A stretch of DNA of 23,158 nucleotides, taken from CAZDHT01 sp964505325. Its GTDB lineage: Bacteria; Planctomycetota; PUPC01. Positions 6,366-13,576 of this stretch are shown here, piece by piece. Below the pieces are notes generated by a model, which searched no databases, was not told the DNA's origin, and worked only from the letters and a program-made list of their open reading frames with translations. Location: positions 1 to 23,158 of the forward strand of contig CAZDHT010000057.1 of the NCBI GenBank assembly GCA_964505325.1. Reading direction: 5' to 3'. The number at the start of each line of letters is the position of its first letter. Position 1 is the stretch's first letter. Position numbers and translations under genes: made by a program.

Positions 6366-8114
6366 ATGAGGTCCGCATCGCGCCAAGCACGCGGAACCAA
6401 GAAACGGCGATTCCTCAAACGTGTCGTCCTGCTGGTGGCCGTGGCGCTGCTGCTCGCCATCGGCGGCGTCGCCGCCTACCTCCTTACGCTGGACACCGTC
6501 GGGGAGACCTTCGACGCCGTGCGCCAGGGAGACGAACGAAAGCTCAAGATCCTTCTCGCCGTACTGCCCGGCCTGGTTGATGACGCCACCACCGGCGAAA
6601 CGCCGCTGCACGCCGCAGTGCGTCACGACCGGAGCGAAATGGCAGCCTTGCTGCTTGCCAGGGGCGCCAACCCGAACGCCAGGACACAGCGCGGCCGGAC
6701 GCCGCTCCACCACGCCCTGGACAACAACGACGTTCACATGGCCAAGCTGCTCCTCCGACACGGAGCCGACGTCAACGCCGCTGACGAGAAGGGCCAGACG
6801 CCACTGCGGTGCGCCATCAACACCGGCAACAGAGAGATGGTCGAAGTCCTGCTTCACCACGGTGCAGACGCTCAAGCCCGCGGGAGCGACCGGCGGACCG
6901 CGCTCGAGCAGGAATGGACCGACGACTCGCACTGGCTCGTCCGCCGGCTGCTCGAACGCGACTGCCCCGCCGACCCCGCCTTCCTGGCTCCGGCGCTCAG
7001 TCTCGCACTCCGCCACGGCTACCGCAAAGAGGTCACCACTTACTTACGCGGCTACACCAGGATCAACCGGCGATCAAACGAGAAGTCCGCCAACGGCGCC
7101 ACCCTGTTGCACGCGGCAACGCGCCTGAACGACAGGCAACTCGTCGAGCTGCTCGTCTCCTGCGGCGCCGGGGTCAACTCGACGGACAGCAGAAGACCGC
7201 GCCCGTGGACGCCGCTCGACGTCGCAGTGGATGCAGACCGCGAAAGCCCGGAGTTCATGCGGTTCCTTTTGGACAACCGCGCCCAGGAGAGCGCCCAAGA
7301 CCTCCACCGGGCGTTGGGAGCGGCCCTGGAACAGACCAGGGAAGACATGGACCGCCTGGAGATCGTGAAGTTCCTGCTCGCCAGACACGCCGACGCCCAA
7401 GCCGAACATCTCTACCGGGCGCTGGACATCGCCCTCGAACACGGCGAGAAGACACTGGTAAGGGCCTACCTCATCCGGCTCGTCAACATCGACCGGAAAA
7501 GAGACCGCTCCGGCAAGACCTTGCTGCATCACGCGATCTGCAGCGGAAACGTCGCCGCCGTCAAACTGTTCCTCCGGCACGGCGCCGGCATCCGAAGTTG
7601 GGACTGGCAGGGCCACACCCCGCTTCACATGGCGCTCACCGCCCCGCACTCCGCGGAAGAACTGACCGCGCTCCTGCTCGCCACCGGCGCCGACCCGAAC
7701 GTCGAGGACCTGTACGAACGGACCCCGCTCCACACCGCGATCATGGGCGGGGCCCGCCCCGGCGTGATCAAGCTCCTGCTCGATGCCGGAACGAACGTCC
7801 GGGCCAGGTGCATCGACAACTACACCCCCCTGCTCCGGGCGGCGGCCGCCGGCAACATCGAGTACTGCAAGCTCCTGCTCGCCTCCCACGCCAACGTCAA
7901 CGAGACGGACAGGAACCGGCAGACCCCGCTGCACTACGCGGCGAAGCTGGGCTACACAAAGCTCGCCCGGTTCCTCCTGGACAACGGAGCCTACTACCGG
8001 CAGAAAGACAACAGCGGCGCCAGGCCCATCCGCCTCGCCATACGCAACGGCCACCGCGAGATCGTTGAGATGCTTCATCAGGAGTACGAGAGGCGCGCCC
8101 GGGGCAAAAAGTGA
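6366..8114 (+). CDS. Membrane-anchored ankyrin-repeat protein
   Basis: A 582-residue protein with a basic N-terminus (RSASRQARGTKKRR), one membrane segment at about 18-41, and then ankyrin repeats to the end. Clear repeats with TPLH...A...L/LL..GAD.N occur at about 77-109, 110-142, 143-175, 245-276, 383-414, 416-449, 451-483, 485-516 and 518-549. The stretches at about 176-243 and 290-370 are degenerate repeats that keep helix patterns (for example DLHRALGAALEQ, HLYRALDIALEH). Ankyrin stacks bind other proteins and carry no catalysis. The anchor and topology rule suggest display outside the inner membrane, but the partner is unknown. The ATG at 6366 has GGTGAG (6352-6357) at 8 bases. It follows the coiled-coil gene by 79 bases and may share its transcript. 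Free-living bacteria also use such proteins, so this alone does not imply a host-associated life. Confidence 0.9.
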   Translation: MRSASRQARGTKKRRFLKRVVLLVAVALLLAIGGVAAYLLTLDTVGETFDAVRQGDERKLKILLAVLPGLVDDATTGETPLHAAVRHDRSEMAALLLARGANPNARTQRGRTPLHHALDNNDVHMAKLLLRHGADVNAADEKGQTPLRCAINTGNREMVEVLLHHGADAQARGSDRRTALEQEWTDDSHWLVRRLLERDCPADPAFLAPALSLALRHGYRKEVTTYLRGYTRINRRSNEKSANGATLLHAATRLNDRQLVELLVSCGAGVNSTDSRRPRPWTPLDVAVDADRESPEFMRFLLDNRAQESAQDLHRALGAALEQTREDMDRLEIVKFLLARHADAQAEHLYRALDIALEHGEKTLVRAYLIRLVNIDRKRDRSGKTLLHHAICSGNVAAVKLFLRHGAGIRSWDWQGHTPLHMALTAPHSAEELTALLLATGADPNVEDLYERTPLHTAIMGGARPGVIKLLLDAGTNVRARCIDNYTPLLRAAAAGNIEYCKLLLASHANVNETDRNRQTPLHYAAKLGYTKLARFLLDNGAYYRQKDNSGARPIRLAIRNGHREIVEMLHQEYERRARGKK

Positions 8115-8115
8115 A

Positions 8116-8133
8116 GCGGCCGTCCCGGGCCGC
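8116..8133 (+). terminator. Hairpin right after the ankyrin gene, weak terminator candidate
   Basis: GCGGCC (8116-8121), a 6-base loop and GGCCGC (8128-8133) form a 6-bp all-GC stem starting one base after the stop codon. There is no T run behind it, so termination is only a possibility. The rest of 8134-8256 is non-coding, with a lone TACAAT (8183-8188) that could be a -10 box for the next gene but has no matching -35. Confidence 0.25.
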
Positions 8134-8256
8134 GGCATCCGGAGAAGAACCAAACAAAACACACTTCGCCCGGCGGACAGGATACAATGGTGTGCCGAAA
8201 CACATTATTCATCCTGCGCAACACTTCGGCCATTTCAAGCGTTCCGGGGCTTTCGC

Positions 8257-8940
8257 ATGTCTCGGCGGCTCAGACGGATTCTGCTCACCTTCGCGATAAT
8301 CGGCGCAGCGGCGGGCTTGTGCGCCTTCGGCATTGGCGCGTGGGCCAACGCAGCAATCAAGCGCCGGGCGAGGGGCGCCGTGTATCACGCCGCGGAAGAC
8401 GTCCCGCAGAAGCCGGTCGCCATTGTGTTCGGAGCAAGGGTCTGGGCGTCGGGCCCGTCCGCCATCCTGAAAGACCGCCTGGACGCGGGCGTCAGGCTCT
8501 ACCAGCTCGGCAAGGTCACGAAGCTGCTGCTGTCCGGCGATCACGGACGGCGCGAATATGACGAGGTCAACACGATGCGGGAATACGTCCTGCGGCAGGG
8601 CGTGAAGGCGGAGGACGTGTTTCTCGACCACGCGGGCTTTCGGACGTATGCGACGCTTTACCGCGCACGCGACGTGTTCGGCGTGAAGTCGGCTGTGCTC
8701 GTCACCAACGAGTTCCACCTCCCGCGTGCCATCTACACGGGAAAGGCCTTCGGCCTCGACGTGGTTGGGTTGGCTTCGGACACCCGGACGTATCGAAGCT
8801 GGGCGCGCAACCAAGCTCGCGAGTTCCTCGCCCGCACGCTCGCGTGGATCCAGGTCAACATCACCCGCCCTCGCCCAAAGTACCTCGGCCCGGGGATCGA
8901 CATCACCGGGGACGGCCGGGTCACGCACGACAAGCTCTGA
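8257..8940 (+). CDS. SanA/YdcF-type DUF218 envelope protein
   Basis: A 227-residue protein of the DUF218 superfamily (SanA, YdcF, ElyC), closest in pattern to SanA. It has one N-terminal membrane segment (about 8-30) after a basic start (MSRRLRR), so the domain should face the periplasm. Signatures in order are VAIVFGARVWASGPSAILKD (54-73), DRLDAGVRLYQLGKV (73-87), KLLLSGD (89-95), EVNTMREYV (103-111), DHAGFRTYATLYRA (124-137) and VTNEFHLPRAIY (149-160). These are the usual acid, His and Arg positions of the domain. SanA-type proteins affect the outer-envelope barrier in enterobacteria, but the reaction is not settled. The ATG at 8257 was chosen because it gives the family-typical short basic start. 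The open frame runs much further left, but only as a shadow over the ankyrin gene. The ribosome site is weak. Confidence 0.88.
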   Translation: MSRRLRRILLTFAIIGAAAGLCAFGIGAWANAAIKRRARGAVYHAAEDVPQKPVAIVFGARVWASGPSAILKDRLDAGVRLYQLGKVTKLLLSGDHGRREYDEVNTMREYVLRQGVKAEDVFLDHAGFRTYATLYRARDVFGVKSAVLVTNEFHLPRAIYTGKAFGLDVVGLASDTRTYRSWARNQAREFLARTLAWIQVNITRPRPKYLGPGIDITGDGRVTHDKL

Positions 8941-9010
8941 CGCACACCGCCTCTCATCCGCTTGATCTTCGCAGAGATCCGCCACGTCCGGTAGAGGTCC
9001 GGCCTGCTTG

Positions 9011-9019
9011 TGCTATAAT
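9011..9019 (+). promoter_or_regulatory. Extended -10 promoter placing the start on the GTG codon
   Basis: TGCTATAAT is a perfect extended -10 element (TGnTATAAT). No convincing -35 box lies 16-18 bases upstream, which extended -10 promoters can do without. Transcription should begin near 9026, within about 2 bases of the GTG start at 9028. Confidence 0.6.
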
Positions 9020-9027
9020 ACGGCATC

Positions 9028-10290
9028 GTGCGTCATAAGAAGACATTGCAGTGGTCGATCCGGTTGGTGCTGCTGGGGGCGGCAGTAGTTTTCGCGCTGG
9101 GCGGCCCGATCCCGTTCTGGCTGGCCCGGGTGTTCCCCTCGCTGAGCCCGCTTGCCGCGGTGTCGTCGTCGCTCGCACAGCGCACCTGGTATCTCGGTCT
9201 GTTCTGGTTCGCGCCGCCGCTTCTCGTGCTGGCTCTGGCCGTCTGGAAGGGCCGGCTCTTCTGCCGGTGGATCTGCCCGGCGGGCACCCTGTTCGCTCTG
9301 TCCGCCAAGCTGAGCCTGAAGAAAAGGATCCTCACGGTCCGTGTCAACGGCGCCGTCTTCTGGACGATCATCTTCGCGTCCGTGATCGGCGTGCCGCTGT
9401 TCCTCATTCTCGATCCGCTCGCGGCTTTCAGCCGGCTGACACCCCTGACCAGAGGGATGTTCTCGGCCGCATGGCTCGTGCCCGGCCTGATCCTGCCGCT
9501 CTTTCTGGTCCTCGGATTCATCCAGCCGATGATCTGGTGCACCCACGTCTGCCCGCTGGGCTACTTCTTAGAACTGTGCAGGCGAGCCAGGGAAAGACGA
9601 CCGCCGGCGCGAGGCGGAGTAGGCAGGACCCGGCGCGAGGTCTTGGCCGGATTGCTGGTCGGCATTCCGCTTGCCGCCGCCCTCCGGAGATTCTCCCTCG
9701 TCAGGAAGTCGTACGCGAAGGCTCCGATACTCCCGCCGGGAGCGAAAAACCAGGAGGTGTTCGCTTCGGTGTGTTCGCGGTGCTATGCGTGCGTGGGCGT
9801 CTGCCCCACAAGGGTGATCCAGGTTCGTTGGCCGACCGACCGGGCGATCGGCCAGTTCTTCCAGCCCGAGCTGGCCGTGGATAAGACGTATTGCCAGGAC
9901 GACTGCAACCGGTGCTCGCAGGTCTGTCCGACAGGAGCCATCGGCGCGCTGACGCTCGCCGAGAAGCAATGTCGGCAGATCGGACTTGCCAAGGTAATCC
10001 ATTCGGCGTGCCTGGCCTGGGCGGACGGCGAGCCCTGTATGACCTGTCAGGCCGCGTGCCCGTACGGCGCCATCGAGACAGGGTTCAACGAGGACGGCGT
10101 GACGAGCCCGATCGTCAATTCGGACGTCTGCCGGGGCTGCGGCCGGTGCCAGAACGTGTGCCCGGCGGTGCGGGAGGGGAAGGCGATCATCGTCCACGGT
10201 GTCGAACGGCAGAGGCAGTTGCCGGCCGATACGAGGCCCGTGCTGCCGGGGCGCGTCGTGAGAGTCCGGGCGCCTTCGCACCGGGCGTGA
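9028..10290 (+). CDS. NapH-NapG-like fused membrane polyferredoxin
   Basis: A 420-residue iron-sulfur protein. The N-terminal half has about four membrane segments (11-31, 57-73, 108-130, 148-168) and two short cysteine motifs, CRWICP (79-84) and CTHVCP (171-176), as in NapH/MauN/NosR-type quinol-linked proteins. A link follows with RTRREVLAGLLVGIPLAAAL (200-219), which resembles a twin-arginine segment. The second half starts LPPGAKNQEVF, like NapG/MauM, and holds four clusters' worth of cysteines: CSRCYACVGVCP (249-260), CQDDCNRCSQVCP (289-301), a CMTCQAACP group (337-345) and CRGCGRCQNVCP (368-379). NapH and NapG are normally separate proteins passing electrons from quinol to a periplasmic enzyme. 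Here they are one chain. The electron acceptor is not in the window; the secreted propeller protein downstream is only a neighbour. The GTG start has no ribosome site and sits at the predicted transcript start. An unusual basic tail (about 391-420) follows the last cluster. Confidence 0.88.
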   Translation: MRHKKTLQWSIRLVLLGAAVVFALGGPIPFWLARVFPSLSPLAAVSSSLAQRTWYLGLFWFAPPLLVLALAVWKGRLFCRWICPAGTLFALSAKLSLKKRILTVRVNGAVFWTIIFASVIGVPLFLILDPLAAFSRLTPLTRGMFSAAWLVPGLILPLFLVLGFIQPMIWCTHVCPLGYFLELCRRARERRPPARGGVGRTRREVLAGLLVGIPLAAALRRFSLVRKSYAKAPILPPGAKNQEVFASVCSRCYACVGVCPTRVIQVRWPTDRAIGQFFQPELAVDKTYCQDDCNRCSQVCPTGAIGALTLAEKQCRQIGLAKVIHSACLAWADGEPCMTCQAACPYGAIETGFNEDGVTSPIVNSDVCRGCGRCQNVCPAVREGKAIIVHGVERQRQLPADTRPVLPGRVVRVRAPSHRA

Positions 10291-10342
10291 ACGGAAGGCC
10301 ATTTCGATGCGCACGGTTAGAGGAGAAAGAGAGGCCTGTTGA

Positions 10343-10349
10343 AAGGAGG
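10343..10349 (+). promoter_or_regulatory. Ribosome binding site fixing the beta-propeller start
   Basis: AAGGAGG lies 7 bases before the ATG at 10357. The frame can be opened 18 bases earlier at a TTG, but that start would lie upstream of this site and would put Lys-Gly residues ahead of the signal peptide, so 10357 is preferred. Confidence 0.8.
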
Positions 10350-10356
10350 AAGTTCG

Positions 10357-12945
10357 ATGCGGGACATCACGGTGATAGCGATCCTGGCCCTGGCATGCCC
10401 GATCCTCGAGGCGGCGGAGGTCGGCTTCTCCAAGAAGCCCGAGGTGTCTGCGGCCGGAGAGAAGGTGAAGATTTCTTTCACGGCCTCGGCGCCGACCGAC
10501 GTCGAGGTGGCCGTGCTGGACGCGAAGGGCAGCGTCGTCCGGCACCTTGCCGCTGGCGTCCTTGGCGGCAAGAGCGCGCCGCCGGCGCCGCTGAAGCCGG
10601 GGCTGGCGCAGGAGATCGAATGGGACCGCAAGACGGATACGGGCGCCCCGGCCGGGGAGGGCCCGTTCGCCGTCCGCGTCCGCCTGGGGCTCGGGGTGAA
10701 GCTCGACGGCTTCCTTGGCGAGAACCCGCACCACTTCGGCGCGTTCTGGGGAATGGCCACCGACCCGAAGGGCAACGTCTACATCCTCGGCGCGTCGACC
10801 GGCAACAAGGGCCCCGACGGCACACGCTACATGCAGGTCTTCGATCGCGACGGCAAGTACGTCAAGACCGTCATGCCGATGCCCGCCGACCTGCCGGCGG
10901 AGAAGGCGAAGCCGTTCAAGGTGATCGTCACCCCGGACGGCCACATCGCGCCGCGCAACTACCGCGGCACCTGGCCCGTTCTCTACGGCGGCTTGGGGAG
11001 CCCGTCGATGGTCTCGCGAATCGTGGACGATGGCGTCATCTGGCTCACCGACGGCAAGCACGTCGCCCGGATCAAATCCGACGGGGGCGGCGTCGGCGCG
11101 CAGTTCTCGCGCTACATCTGGGCCACGAGGCCGCACCGCACCATCGACCGCTGGCTGATGTCCTGGGCCAGCCACCTGGCCGTGTCGCCAGACGGAAAGA
11201 CCCTCTACCTCGGCGGTTTGCACCAGACCAAGCCATTTGGCAAGGGCCCGCTGGTCTTCCCGCCCGGCCGCATCTACCGGGCGAGCGCCGCCGGCGGACA
11301 CGTGAAGCTGTTCCTCGAGCTGAAGCGTGATGACGGCACGCCCGTCCACGTCGCCGGGATGACGTGCGACAAAGGCGGCAACCTGCTGGCCTGCGATTCG
11401 GGCGGCAACCGCGTCGTGGTGCTCGACCCGTCCGGGAAGCAGATCGGGGCGCTCTCCGCGCCAAGCCCGCGCCGGATCGCCATTCATCGCAAGACCGGGG
11501 CCGTCTACGTCTTGAGCGTCAAGAAGAGCGGGACGTACCGCGCCACGAAGCACCTGATCAAGTTCTCCGGCTGGAAGAAGAACGCAAGAGAGCTGGCGCG
11601 GCTCAAGCTGAGCGAAGAAGGCTACAACGCCGTGATGGCGCTGGACGATTCCGACGACCCGCCCGTGGTGTGGGTGGGCATCGACCGGGCGAAGGCGGGC
11701 GACGCCTACGCGCTGCGCACGCGGGCACAGGTGCTCCGGCTGGAAGACCGCGGCGACAGGTTCGCCACCACCGACCACGCGTGCAAGTTCCGCCATCTTC
11801 CGATGGGGGTGGTCACGCGCCTCGCCGTGCATCCGAAGACGGACGTGGTCGTGTGCCGAGGCGAGTACGCGCACGCTGCCGCCTACGAGGGCCTCACCGG
11901 GGTGCGGATCAAGGCGCCGTTCCAGTACGCCGTCGACATGGGCGTCGGCCGCGACGGCCACTTCTACGTCCAGACCGGCTATGGCTGGGCCGGCCCGCTC
12001 TGCAAGTTCGACGGACAACTCAAGCCGATCACGATCTCGATGGGCAACAAGCCGCCGAACGCGGCGCTGCCGCGCGTCTTCGGGCGCTACGGCAACGGGT
12101 TCGGCGTGGCCGGTTTCACGGCCGATCCGACGGGCCGGCTCTACGTCGCGCAGCAGCTCGACGAACAGACCATCTCCGGCGACTGCGCGGTGGTGTTCAA
12201 ACCGGACGGCACGGCCGAGGATCACGGCCGGATGAAGGACCACCCGCGCTTCAAGAAGCACGGGCTTTGGAAAAGCGCCATCTTCGGCCCGATCGCCGGG
12301 CCGGTCGGCAATGTCCACGTGGACTGGAAGGGCTGCATGTACATCGCGCTGCGCGGGCTGCCGATGAAACACAAGGCGCCGGCCGGATTCGAGAAGGACA
12401 ACGCCTACCACTGGGTGGTCGGCAGCGTGATGAAGATCAAGCCGGCGGGCGGCGGGATGTTCCTGCTCGGCGGAGCGTTCGCTCGCCCGCCGCGCAAGGA
12501 ACGCAAGGTGCCCGAAGGGATGACGGGCATCCGCATCATCAAGCGGGCCGGATACCCGCGTGGACCGATGTTTGTCGAGGACGCGGTCAAGGCCTACCCC
12601 GGGATCGGCAGCATGTCCGGGGGCCTCGGCACGGGCTGCCGCTGTCGGCAGCCGATGTTCCACCTCGACGGATACGGCCGGCTTTTCATCCCGAACGCCA
12701 TCACGTACTCGGTGCAAGTGGTCGACAACGAAGGCAATGAAGTGCTCAGGTTCGGGCACTATGGCAACGCGGATTCACGCGGCCCCGGCGAAGACAGCCC
12801 AATCAAGAAGCCGGAGATTCCGCTCGGCTGGCCCGAGGCAGTTGGAGTGAGCCGCAGGGCCGTCTACGTCGCCGACGTCCTCAACCGCCGCATTGTGCGT
12901 CTCAAAAAAACCTACGCCGCGGAAGAGACGGCCGAGGCGAAGTGA
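10357..12945 (+). CDS. Secreted NHL/beta-propeller protein with FlgD-like N-terminal domain
   Basis: An 862-residue protein with a probable signal peptide at 1-20 (ITVIAILALACPILEA hydrophobic core). Residues about 30-118 look like a FlgD-type Ig domain (VEVAVLDAKGSVVRHLAAG, then EWDRKTDTGAPAGEGPF). From about 125 to the end are propeller-type repeats: WGMATDPKGNVYILG, HLAVSPDGKTLYLGG, GMTCDKGGNLLACDSGGNRV, RIAIHRKTGAVYVLS, GFTADPTGRLYVAQQ, MFHLDGYGRLFIPN and AVGVSRRAVYVADVLNRRIV. A cysteine pair CRCR (761-764) precedes the penultimate blade. No catalytic motif and no CxxCH haem site was found. Such proteins in PVC genomes are thought to bind polymers or partners outside the cytoplasm, but the ligand here is unknown. 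It starts 66 bases after the polyferredoxin gene on the same strand and could be co-transcribed. Confidence 0.85.
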   Translation: MRDITVIAILALACPILEAAEVGFSKKPEVSAAGEKVKISFTASAPTDVEVAVLDAKGSVVRHLAAGVLGGKSAPPAPLKPGLAQEIEWDRKTDTGAPAGEGPFAVRVRLGLGVKLDGFLGENPHHFGAFWGMATDPKGNVYILGASTGNKGPDGTRYMQVFDRDGKYVKTVMPMPADLPAEKAKPFKVIVTPDGHIAPRNYRGTWPVLYGGLGSPSMVSRIVDDGVIWLTDGKHVARIKSDGGGVGAQFSRYIWATRPHRTIDRWLMSWASHLAVSPDGKTLYLGGLHQTKPFGKGPLVFPPGRIYRASAAGGHVKLFLELKRDDGTPVHVAGMTCDKGGNLLACDSGGNRVVVLDPSGKQIGALSAPSPRRIAIHRKTGAVYVLSVKKSGTYRATKHLIKFSGWKKNARELARLKLSEEGYNAVMALDDSDDPPVVWVGIDRAKAGDAYALRTRAQVLRLEDRGDRFATTDHACKFRHLPMGVVTRLAVHPKTDVVVCRGEYAHAAAYEGLTGVRIKAPFQYAVDMGVGRDGHFYVQTGYGWAGPLCKFDGQLKPITISMGNKPPNAALPRVFGRYGNGFGVAGFTADPTGRLYVAQQLDEQTISGDCAVVFKPDGTAEDHGRMKDHPRFKKHGLWKSAIFGPIAGPVGNVHVDWKGCMYIALRGLPMKHKAPAGFEKDNAYHWVVGSVMKIKPAGGGMFLLGGAFARPPRKERKVPEGMTGIRIIKRAGYPRGPMFVEDAVKAYPGIGSMSGGLGTGCRCRQPMFHLDGYGRLFIPNAITYSVQVVDNEGNEVLRFGHYGNADSRGPGEDSPIKKPEIPLGWPEAVGVSRRAVYVADVLNRRIVRLKKTYAAEETAEAK

Positions 12946-13041
12946 AAGGCATCAAGAGCCTATCCAAGAACTCGGCTTGACAACACGGCGGATTGCGCAG
13001 CCCGTTTGTAAGTGCTTCATTACCAAGATGTTCCGACTCCG

Positions 13042-13060
13042 CAGTGTGACAGGCACACTG
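13042..13060. repeat. Inverted repeat between two convergent genes
   Basis: CAGTGTG (13042-13048), loop ACAGG and CACACTG (13054-13060) form a perfect 7-bp hairpin in the 130-base space between the propeller and flavodoxin stops. A partial third copy, CACACTG at 13063-13069, follows. The symmetric place would suit a two-way terminator, but no T tract follows on either strand. It may instead be a dispersed palindromic element. The rest of 12946-13075 shows no gene. Confidence 0.45.
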
Positions 13061-13075
13061 GCCACACTGACCGGC

Positions 13076-13552
13076 TCAACGCAACTTGCCGACGAACGGC
13101 TTGACCTTGTCGCGGTGTTCATCCCGTCGGACTTCCTTGGCGAAGAGCGACAAGGTCGCGACCGGCGCCTTGCCGGCGGCGTCCTTCATGTGCCGGAACG
13201 TCCGGTCGATGCCGGAGTGCGCGGTGGTCAGGAAGAACGCCACGTCCGGCAGGGCGTCCTTCATCTGGTCGAGGTAGGCCCTGGCGGCGCACGACATGGT
13301 GTCGGCCCAGACCGGCGTCCCGACCACCACCAGGTCATACGCAGCGGGGTCTTTCTGGGGCTCCTCGATCCGGGCGGCTTTCTTGAGCACCGCGTCCTTG
13401 CCCGCCACGGCGAATCCGACCGGCCCCCGGCGCTTCTTCTTGTCGATCAGTTCCTCGAGGTCGCATCCGAGTTCGTCAGCGATGGCCTCAGCGACTCTCT
13501 TCGTCGTCCCGGTCCGAGAGTAATACACCACTAGAGCCTTTTTGCTCTCCAT
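13076..13552 (-). CDS. Flavodoxin-family FMN protein
   Basis: A 158-residue soluble flavodoxin-like protein, expected to bind FMN and carry electrons or act as a quinone/flavin reductase. The FMN phosphate loop is YYSRTGTTKRVAEAIADEL (10-28), the usual (S/T)xTGxT pattern. The second flavin loop is DLVVVGTPVWADTMSCAARA (73-92), where VGTPVWA is typical for this branch. A later stretch FFLTTAHSG (106-114) matches the third loop region. It lacks the long acidic loop of classical long-chain flavodoxins and resembles the short flavodoxin/NADPH-quinone reductase group. The ATG is preceded by GGGAGGGG with 4 bases of spacing. It lies 24 bases downstream of the giant exoprotein gene on the same strand and may be the last gene of a helicase-exoprotein-flavodoxin unit. 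A redox partner is not evident; the polyferredoxin is nearby but on the other strand. Confidence 0.88.
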   Translation of the reverse strand: MESKKALVVYYSRTGTTKRVAEAIADELGCDLEELIDKKKRRGPVGFAVAGKDAVLKKAARIEEPQKDPAAYDLVVVGTPVWADTMSCAARAYLDQMKDALPDVAFFLTTAHSGIDRTFRHMKDAAGKAPVATLSLFAKEVRRDEHRDKVKPFVGKLR

Positions 13553-13576
13553 CAGTCCCCTCCCTTTATCTTCCGG

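Noticed and set aside
7783..8256. Long N-terminal extension of the SanA-type protein
   Set aside because: The extension overlaps the ankyrin gene in another frame and lacks any domain. The ATG at 8257 gives a basic start and membrane segment as the family has.
8941..9010. GATCT/AGATC mini-hairpin as a terminator after the SanA-type gene
   Set aside because: Only a 5-bp stem, moderate GC and no T tract.
9568..12759. A 1063-codon open frame on the minus strand
   Set aside because: It lies opposite the polyferredoxin and propeller genes, which have clear motifs and ribosome sites. Its translation is Arg/His/Ala/Val-rich with no motif, typical of the mirror frame of high-GC coding sequence.
12979..13010. 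A TTGACA-like box after the propeller gene
   Set aside because: No -10 box at 16-18 bases and no gene downstream on that strand.
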